This document shows, one piece after another, positions 1 through 5,960 of a stretch of DNA of 7,729 nt (position 1 is the stretch's first letter; each line of letters opens with the position of its first letter). The DNA is from DATJQF01 sp035505995 (GTDB taxonomy: Bacteria; Bacteroidota; Bacteroidia; Bacteroidales; FEN-979). The stretch covers positions 1-7,729 of the forward strand of contig DATJQF010000197.1 of NCBI GenBank assembly GCA_035505995.1. The letters run 5' to 3'. Position numbers and translations under genes: made by a program. The notes beneath the pieces were generated by a model, which did not search any database, was not told the origin of the DNA, and was given only the letters and a program-made list of their open reading frames with translations.

Positions 1-2139
1 GCGGCCAAAAGGAGCCAGTCGTTCGAGGAATATGCCAAGAAAAACCCGCTGTTTGCTTACCTGAATCCCAATATCTATCCGGATAAGGATGGCAAATATG
101 TTGTCGGGCAGACTGCCATGGTCGGCCAGTCCTTCATCAAGGATACCGCCCGGGTGAATTACATGCTCCGCATGGTCAAATCGTTTTTCCCGCGCGACCT
201 GAAGCTGGCCTGGACCGTGAAACCTCCGAGAGCCGAAGCCAAGGATGTGCTGCAGCTCGTGGCCCTGAAAGTCACTTCCCGCGACGGTTCGCCGGCGCTG
301 GGAGGCGACGTGATCACCAATGCCCGGCAGGATTATGACCAGAACGGCAGGATCGAAGTCTCCATGTCGATGAACGGGGAAGGCGCCAGGGTCTGGAAAA
401 GACTGACCGGCGAAAACGTGGGTAAGCAGATCGCCATCGTCATGGACGGGTACGTGTACAGCTACCCGAACGTGAACGGGGAGATCCCGAACGGGATGTC
501 CTCCATCACCGGCGGCACGATGACCGTGGAAGAAGCGCAGGACCTGGCCAACATCCTGAAGGCCGGCAAGCTGCCCGCTCCCGCCCGTATCGTGCAGGAA
601 GAAGTGGTGGGCCCCTCTCTGGGGAAAGAATCCATCAACGCCGGGTTGATCTCCTTCATCATCGCTTTCATCGGCGTGCTGCTGTATATGTCGCTCTATT
701 ACAACGGAGCCGGACATGTGGCGGACATCGCCCTCTTTGCCAACGTATTTTTCCTGTTCGGGGTGCTCGCCTCCATCGGGGCGGTCCTGACCCTCCCGGG
801 GATTGCCGGTATCGTGCTGACCCTCGCTATGGCGGTCGACTCGAACGTCATCATCTATGAGCGAATGCGGGAAGAGATCCGAGCCGGGAAAGGATTGCGC
901 CTGGTCGTGAAAGACGGCTTCCATCATGCGCTTTCGGCCATCATCGACGGACACGTCACCACCATCCTCACCGGGATTGTGCTCTATATCTTCGGATCGG
1001 GTCCGGTGCAGGGCTTTGCCACTACCCTGGTGATCGGGTTGCTCCTCTCGCTCTTCTCCTCCATCTTCATTGCCCGCCTCTGCTTCGAATGGATGCTCGA
1101 CCGGAATATGAATATTACTGTTGGCAACAGGCTGACCCTGAATGCCTTCACGAAAACCCATATCGATTTCATCGGGCTCAGGCATAAGATGTATATCCTT
1201 TCGCTGTGCATCATCGTACCCGGCATCATCAGCATCTTCATCCGCGGACTGGATCCGGGACTTGACTTCACGGGAGGAAGAAGCTATATCGTGCGGTTCG
1301 ATCAGAATGTTTCCACCAATGCACTTCGCGCATCCCTGGCCAGGACGATGGGAGAAGCCCCGGAAGTGAAGACCTTCGGGCCGAACAACCAGGTGAAGAT
1401 CACCACGAAATATTTGATCAACGACCGTTCGACCTCAGCCGATTCGATCGTTTCTTCCCGGCTGTTTGAAGGGGTGAAAGGATCCTATAAAAACCCCATC
1501 ACTTACGCCCAGTTCAAATCCAACGATCCGAAGAAGATCATCGGGGAACTTAGCTCCCAGCGGGTGGACCCGACCATCTCTTACGCCCTGATCTGGCAGG
1601 CCGTTTTCGCCGTCTTCTTCGCCCTGATCATCATCTTCATCTATATTGCCATCCGGTTCCGGAACTGGCAGTACGGGCTGGGAGGCGTGGTCTCGCTGTT
1701 CCACGATACCCTCGTCATCATAACGTTCTTTACGCTGTTCCACGGCATCCTGCCCTTCGGCATGGAGGTGGATCAGTCGTTTATCGCGGCATTGCTCACC
1801 ATCATCGGGTATTCCATCATGGATACGGTCATCATCTTCGACCGGATCCGGGAATATAACCGGCTTTACCCGAAACGGGACCTGGCCAACAATATCAACG
1901 CGGCTATCAACAGCACCCTGGGCCGGACCATCAATACGTCCGGCATCACTCTGGTCACCCTGATCGTGATCTTTATCTTCGGCGGGGAAGTGCTGCGGGG
2001 ATTCATGTTCGCCCTGCTGATCGGGGTGGTCTCCGGTACCTACTCCTCCGTTTTCAACGCAACACCCATCGCCTACGACGTGATCATGTTGCGGAAAAAA
2101 CGGAAAGAAAGAAAAGAGCTGGCCAAAGCAAGGGCCTGA
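1..2139 (+). CDS. secDF: SecDF protein translocase fusion, 5' end missing
   Basis: SecDF is an inner-membrane RND-type accessory of SecYEG that uses the proton gradient to help pull exported proteins into the periplasm. The frame is open from base 1, so the ATG at 118 is internal; 712 residues are visible, and as Bacteroidetes SecD-SecF fusions are near 1000 residues, roughly 300 are missing. Seen here, by visible codon: the end of the SecD periplasmic domain with DGYVYSYPNVNGEI (about 150-165), SecD membrane helices from about 214 to 362 including AMAVDSNVIIYERM with the conserved Asp at codon 280, then the SecF half starting near codon 395 with GLDFTGG (420-426) and GYSIMDTVIIFDRIRE with the conserved Asp at codon 608. 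Both halves have their helix sets and key acidic residues, so the protein looks functional. It ends in a basic tail. A strong terminator follows, so it is the last gene of its transcript. Confidence 0.97.
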   Translation, partial: AAKRSQSFEEYAKKNPLFAYLNPNIYPDKDGKYVVGQTAMVGQSFIKDTARVNYMLRMVKSFFPRDLKLAWTVKPPRAEAKDVLQLVALKVTSRDGSPALGGDVITNARQDYDQNGRIEVSMSMNGEGARVWKRLTGENVGKQIAIVMDGYVYSYPNVNGEIPNGMSSITGGTMTVEEAQDLANILKAGKLPAPARIVQEEVVGPSLGKESINAGLISFIIAFIGVLLYMSLYYNGAGHVADIALFANVFFLFGVLASIGAVLTLPGIAGIVLTLAMAVDSNVIIYERMREEIRAGKGLRLVVKDGFHHALSAIIDGHVTTILTGIVLYIFGSGPVQGFATTLVIGLLLSLFSSIFIARLCFEWMLDRNMNITVGNRLTLNAFTKTHIDFIGLRHKMYILSLCIIVPGIISIFIRGLDPGLDFTGGRSYIVRFDQNVSTNALRASLARTMGEAPEVKTFGPNNQVKITTKYLINDRSTSADSIVSSRLFEGVKGSYKNPITYAQFKSNDPKKIIGELSSQRVDPTISYALIWQAVFAVFFALIIIFIYIAIRFRNWQYGLGGVVSLFHDTLVIITFFTLFHGILPFGMEVDQSFIAALLTIIGYSIMDTVIIFDRIREYNRLYPKRDLANNINAAINSTLGRTINTSGITLVTLIVIFIFGGEVLRGFMFALLIGVVSGTYSSVFNATPIAYDVIMLRKKRKERKELAKARA

Positions 2140-2155
2140 CCATTCTGCCAGGAAT

Positions 2156-2187
2156 AAAAGTCCCGTAAAAGTTGCGGGACTTTTTTT
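2156..2187 (+). terminator. Intrinsic terminator after secDF
   Basis: A 10-bp perfect stem, AAAAGTCCCG (2156-2165) with CGGGACTTTT (2175-2184), encloses a 9-base loop and is followed by a run of seven T (2181-2187), with five more T after one A. It starts 17 bases after the secDF stop and should end the secDF transcript. The A-rich left arm pairs with the T-tract, so it could also work partly in the other direction, but no minus-strand gene faces it. Confidence 0.9.
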
Positions 2188-2194
2188 ATTTTTG
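2187..2194 (+). promoter_or_regulatory. Probable Bacteroidetes -7 element for the OmpA-family gene
   Basis: TATTTTTG fits the Bacteroidetes housekeeping -7 consensus TAnnTTTG exactly, 56 bases before the ATG at 2251. A transcript starting just after it would have a leader of about 50 bases, which is AT-rich and holds the palindrome CTAATTAG (2214-2221). No good TTTG -33 element is found 19-21 bases upstream; the only nearby TTG (2172-2174) is too close and lies in the terminator hairpin. A second, weaker candidate is TAGGTTTT at 2219-2226. T-rich DNA matches this consensus easily, so the call is moderate. Confidence 0.5.
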
Positions 2195-2250
2195 TAACAG
2201 CAATATTAAGCGGCTAATTAGGTTTTTTGATTAGGATCAACCAAATCTAT

Positions 2251-4710
2251 ATGAAGAAAGTCCTGGGAATCCTTCTTCCTCTTGTCTTCCTTTGTTCCCT
2301 CTCTTCTGTCGCTCAGAATAAATTCACCAAAGCCGCTGACGAATCTTTCGCCGACCAGCAGTACCTGCTTGCCCTCACCCGTTACCAGAAAGCCTATTCC
2401 AAGATCAAAAAGAACAAGGAGGAAAAGGAGCGGATCTCCTTCCGGATGGCGGAATGCTACCGCATGATGAACAATACGAAGAAAGCGGAGATCGCCTACA
2501 AGCGCTTGCTGACCAGCAAGTATATCAAGAAAGAACCCCGGATCTACCTGTATTATGCCAATGCCCTGAAATCGAACGGCAATTACGACGAGGCGATCAA
2601 CCAGTACAAGGCCTACCAGGCGGCCGTACCGGACGACAAACGCGGAGAGATGGGGATCTCCTCCTGCAACCTCGCCAAGGAATGGATCAAGAACCCGACG
2701 AAATACGATGTGCAATGGGAGAAAAAGATCAACACCAAGGATGATGAATTTGCACCGGATTATGCGGACAAGACGCACAGCACGATCATTTTTACCTCCG
2801 ACCGGAACGGATCGGTGGGGAAGGATATCGATAACTGGACCGGTCTTGAGTTCTCGGATCTTTTCATCGCCCGCAAGGATCGTAAGGGAGACTGGAGCAC
2901 CCCGGTCCCGGCCGACCAGTCGGGAACGCTGAACACTAAGGCCAACGAAGGGGCCGCCAAATTCAACAGCCGGTATACCGTCCTCTATTTCACCCGTTGC
3001 TATAATGCCCCTGAAAAGAAGAACGGATGCGGAATTTACCGGATCCCCCGCCTCGGGGCCCAGGCATGGGGAGATCCCGAAAAGATCGACCTCGGAGGCG
3101 ACAGCACCACCGTCATGGGACATCCGACCGTCACCTCCGATGAAAATACCCTCTATTTCGCGGCTGATCTTCCCGGCGGATACGGAGGCAAGGATATCTG
3201 GATGGTCACCCGTGCCAAGGGAAAGGGAAAAGGAACCTGGTCGCATCCCATCAACCTGGGAGCCGATATCAATACGGCCGGCGACGAATTGTTCCCGTAT
3301 ATCCGGGATGACAGCATTCTTTATTATTCCTCCAACGGCCTGCCGGGAATGGGCGGCCTCGACATCTTCCGGTCGGTCAGGGTCAACGACAAATGGAGCC
3401 CCCCTGAAAATTTGAAATACCCGATCAATTCCCCGGGGGACGATTTCGGCATCACCTTTAATCCCGATGAGCCCGAGGAAGGCTACTTTTCTTCGAACCG
3501 GCCGGGCGGAAAGGGACGGGACGATATCCTCTCCTTTGTTGTGCCTCCACTGGTATTCACCCTGGAAGGGACGGTCACCGACGACCTCACCCTGCAGCCG
3601 GTCCAGGGCGCAAAGGTCCGGATCACCGGCACCAACGGGAAAATGGTGGATTACAACACCGACGAGAAAGGGCATTACAGCTTTAACAAGAACCAGATCG
3701 CGCCGAATACCACCTATGATATCCTGGTGACCCGGAAGGATTATTTCAACGAGAAAGCCAAGGAAACCACGGTGGGACTGGAAAAAAGCAAGGACCTTGA
3801 ACACAACCTGGTGCTGAAGCCGATCCCGAAAAAACCGGTGGTGCTCCCCGATATCCTGTACGACCTGAACAAGTGGGACCTCAAGCCGCAGTTCAGGGAT
3901 TCGCTGCAGGGACTGATCGAGACCCTCGATGCGAACGAAAACATCGTGGTTGAACTGGCCGCCCATACCGACTCCCGCAATACGGATGAATACAACGATG
4001 TCCTTTCCCAGAAGCGGGCCCAGTCGGTGGTGGATTACCTGGTTTCCCGCGGAATCGATCCCGACCGCCTCGTGGCCAAGGGATACGGCAAGAGAGTGCC
4101 GAGGACGCTGACCAAGGATATCGTCAAGGACGGATTCCTTTTCAAAGCCGGCACCGTCCTGACCGACTCCCTCATCAACTCCCTGCCTAACACCCAGGCG
4201 AAAGAGGCCGCTCATTCCCTGAACCGGAGGACAGAGTTCTCGATCCTCCGGAACGATTTCGTTCCGAAACCCACGGGAGTTAAAGTAGCGCCCGCCAAGA
4301 TCGAGATCGTGCAGAATCCCGAAGAGAATAACGTCGCCTATTCCATCACCGCCGACGGGAACCTGGAAGCATCCTGCATCGTGAATGGCCAGACCATGAA
4401 TTTTGATTACGATAAGAACGAAAAGGAATTCTTCATCTCCATGGATGCCGCTATCCGCATGCTGAAATCCGGTATCATCGACAAGAACGATTTCAAGGGG
4501 GATGTGACGAAGATCCTGGGCGAAGGAACGATTGCCGACAAAGCGGTCTTTACGATCCATGAGATGCGGATTGGGAACAACACGGTAAAGGACCTCGAGG
4601 TGACCGTAAATAAAAAGCTCAGGGTTCAGCTCCTGATGGGGGAAAACACCCTTTCCAGATTCGGTTCCTTCACCATCGACCAGAACGAGAGCAAGTTCAT
4701 CTTCAAGTAA
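2251..4710 (+). CDS. Secreted OmpA-family protein with TPR, PD40 propeller, CarboxypepD-reg and C-terminal retropepsin-like domains (PorE-like)
   Basis: This 819-residue protein probably sits in the periplasm or on the inner face of the outer membrane and binds peptidoglycan. The ATG at 2251 is preferred over an upstream in-frame TTG (2227) because it begins a clean signal peptide, MKKVLGILLPLVFL, with likely signal peptidase I cleavage after SSVA (residue 21); Cys15 is not in a good lipobox. Domains in order: TPR-like helices (about 25-145); five PD40-type repeats (about 165-430) with FTSDRNG, LYFAADLPGGYGGKDIW, YYSSNGLPGMGGLDIF and YFSSNRPGGKGRDDI; a CarboxypepD regulatory-like beta-sandwich (437-522); an OmpA C-terminal domain (about 534-667) with AHTDSRN, LSQKRA and NRRTEF. 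This order matches PorE of the type IX secretion system, but other Bacteroidetes OmpA proteins share it and PorE is a lipoprotein, so the role is inferred. Residues about 696-819 resemble a retropepsin domain with Asp721-Lys-Asn in place of Asp-Thr-Gly. The stop codon overlaps the purM start by one base. Confidence 0.94.
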   Translation: MKKVLGILLPLVFLCSLSSVAQNKFTKAADESFADQQYLLALTRYQKAYSKIKKNKEEKERISFRMAECYRMMNNTKKAEIAYKRLLTSKYIKKEPRIYLYYANALKSNGNYDEAINQYKAYQAAVPDDKRGEMGISSCNLAKEWIKNPTKYDVQWEKKINTKDDEFAPDYADKTHSTIIFTSDRNGSVGKDIDNWTGLEFSDLFIARKDRKGDWSTPVPADQSGTLNTKANEGAAKFNSRYTVLYFTRCYNAPEKKNGCGIYRIPRLGAQAWGDPEKIDLGGDSTTVMGHPTVTSDENTLYFAADLPGGYGGKDIWMVTRAKGKGKGTWSHPINLGADINTAGDELFPYIRDDSILYYSSNGLPGMGGLDIFRSVRVNDKWSPPENLKYPINSPGDDFGITFNPDEPEEGYFSSNRPGGKGRDDILSFVVPPLVFTLEGTVTDDLTLQPVQGAKVRITGTNGKMVDYNTDEKGHYSFNKNQIAPNTTYDILVTRKDYFNEKAKETTVGLEKSKDLEHNLVLKPIPKKPVVLPDILYDLNKWDLKPQFRDSLQGLIETLDANENIVVELAAHTDSRNTDEYNDVLSQKRAQSVVDYLVSRGIDPDRLVAKGYGKRVPRTLTKDIVKDGFLFKAGTVLTDSLINSLPNTQAKEAAHSLNRRTEFSILRNDFVPKPTGVKVAPAKIEIVQNPEENNVAYSITADGNLEASCIVNGQTMNFDYDKNEKEFFISMDAAIRMLKSGIIDKNDFKGDVTKILGEGTIADKAVFTIHEMRIGNNTVKDLEVTVNKKLRVQLLMGENTLSRFGSFTIDQNESKFIFK

Positions 4711-5885
4711 TGAGCGACAATTCGAGATATGGACGGCGGGGAGTTTCTTCCGGAAAAGAAGAGATCCACCGGGCCATCCGCTCCCTCGATAAAGGATTAT
4801 TTCCGAAAGCGTTTTGCAGGATCCTCCCCGATATGGCCGGCGGCGACGACCTTTATTGCAACCTCATGCACGCCGACGGTGCAGGCACCAAATCCTCCCT
4901 GGCCTACCTCTACTGGAAGGAGACCGGCGATCTCCCGGTGTGGAGAGGCATCGCCCAGGACGCCATCGTCATGAACCTGGATGACCTGCTGTGCGTGGGG
5001 GCCGCGGATAACATCGTCGTTTCCTCGAGCATCGGCAGGAACAAGCACCTGATCCCGGGCGACGTGATCACGGAACTGATCACCGGAACCGAAGAGTTCC
5101 TGGCTTCGCTCCGGGAAATGGGCATCGGGATACGCTCCGGAGGAGGCGAAACGGCGGATACCGGGGATATCGTCCGCACGCTGATCATCGACTCCACGGT
5201 GTTCTGCCGGATGAAGCGGTCGGAAGTGATCGACAATGCAAATATTTCGGCGGGGGATGTGATCGTGGGACTTGCCTCTTACGGCCAGGCTACCTACGAA
5301 AAGGAATACAACAGCGGCATGGGAAGCAACGGGCTGACGTCGGCGCGGCATGATGTCCTGGCAAAGAATTATGCCACCGATTACCCGGAAAGCTATGATT
5401 CTTCCCTGCCCGAATCGCTCGTCTATTGCGGAAAGCTGAAGCTCACGGATCCGACTGCAGTGGAAGGCATGAATGTAGGAAAGATGCTGCTCTCCCCCAC
5501 CCGTACGTATGCCCCTGTGATCCGGGTGATGCTGAACTCCTTCCGGAAAGAGATCCACGGGATGGTCCACTGCACGGGGGGCGGACAAACCAAGGTGCTG
5601 CATTTCATCGAGGATCTGCATATCATCAAGGATCACCTGTTCCCGGTGCCTCCCCTCTTCACCATGATCCGGGAACAGTCGGGCACCCCGTTGGATGAGA
5701 TGTACAAGGTCTTTAACATGGGCCACCGGATGGAACTTTACGTCCCGGAGAAGATCGCCCCGGAACTGATCCGCATTGCAGCCGGTTACCATATCGAAGG
5801 AAAAGTGATCGGCCATTGCGAAAAGGCGGAGGGCCGCAAGTTGACGATCACCACCCCGGACGATTCCTTCACCTTTTTTGCCTGA
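4710..5885 (+). CDS. purM: Phosphoribosylformylglycinamidine cyclo-ligase (AIR synthase)
   Basis: PurM closes the imidazole ring of purines: it converts formylglycinamidine ribonucleotide and ATP to aminoimidazole ribonucleotide in the cytoplasm. The 391-residue protein is the somewhat longer Bacteroidetes form of the family. Visible motifs: HADGAGTKSS (54-63, nucleotide-binding Gly-rich loop), MNLDDLLCVGA (88-98), GGGETADTGD (144-153), GMGSNGLTSARHD (203-215), LSPTRTYAPV (261-270), HCTGGGQTK (287-295) and FNMGHRME (335-342). All lie in the order expected for the PurM N-terminal and C-terminal alpha/beta domains, and the protein appears full length. The ATG at 4710-4712 uses the last base of the upstream TAA stop (TAATG), so translation is probably coupled to the OmpA-family gene; no Shine-Dalgarno sequence is evident. 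The OmpA-type neighbour has no known link to purine synthesis, so the pairing is probably positional. No clear terminator follows. Confidence 0.97.
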   Translation: MSDNSRYGRRGVSSGKEEIHRAIRSLDKGLFPKAFCRILPDMAGGDDLYCNLMHADGAGTKSSLAYLYWKETGDLPVWRGIAQDAIVMNLDDLLCVGAADNIVVSSSIGRNKHLIPGDVITELITGTEEFLASLREMGIGIRSGGGETADTGDIVRTLIIDSTVFCRMKRSEVIDNANISAGDVIVGLASYGQATYEKEYNSGMGSNGLTSARHDVLAKNYATDYPESYDSSLPESLVYCGKLKLTDPTAVEGMNVGKMLLSPTRTYAPVIRVMLNSFRKEIHGMVHCTGGGQTKVLHFIEDLHIIKDHLFPVPPLFTMIREQSGTPLDEMYKVFNMGHRMELYVPEKIAPELIRIAAGYHIEGKVIGHCEKAEGRKLTITTPDDSFTFFA

Positions 5886-5914
5886 GAATCCCTGAGATCC
5901 TGCAAAGTCTCCCG

Positions 5915-5922
5915 TAACTTTC
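5915..5922 (+). promoter_or_regulatory. Weak candidate -7 element before the metalloprotease-like gene
   Basis: TAACTTTC matches seven of eight positions of TAnnTTTG (all but the last) and lies 38 bases before the ATG at 5961, in the 75-base gap after purM. No convincing -33 TTTG is seen and no terminator is found in the gap. The downstream gene may therefore be read through from purM; this site is only a possibility. Confidence 0.2.
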
Positions 5923-5960
5923 TTTCGCTTAGTGCGTCTGATAGGGTAAACCGATTCCCC

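Noticed and set aside
118..120. ATG at 118 as the start of the first gene.
   Set aside because: The same frame is open back to base 1 and encodes SecD-like sequence, and the visible protein lacks the SecD N-terminus; the true start is outside the window.
2227..2250. Upstream in-frame TTG start adding eight residues to the OmpA-family protein.
   Set aside because: It would put a non-signal-like MIRINQIY ahead of a typical MKK signal peptide; ATG at 2251 fits better.
2218..4560. A 780-codon open frame on the minus strand opposite the OmpA-family gene.
   Set aside because: It is in register with the sense codons, so it stays open because the gene avoids TTA, CTA and TCA codons, as expected from its strong C/G third-position bias. 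The translation shows no recognisable domain and the sense strand is clearly coding.
4797..5816. A 339-codon open frame on the minus strand within purM.
   Set aside because: It is in codon register opposite an unmistakable purM with all family motifs; it is a by-product of codon bias.
5881..5900. Short imperfect tandem repeat, CCTGAGA twice at a 10-base period, across the purM stop, and a GAGA/TCTC 4-bp inverted repeat just after it.
   Set aside because: Too short and imperfect to support a repeat element, and the inverted repeat has no T-tract, so it is not a credible terminator.
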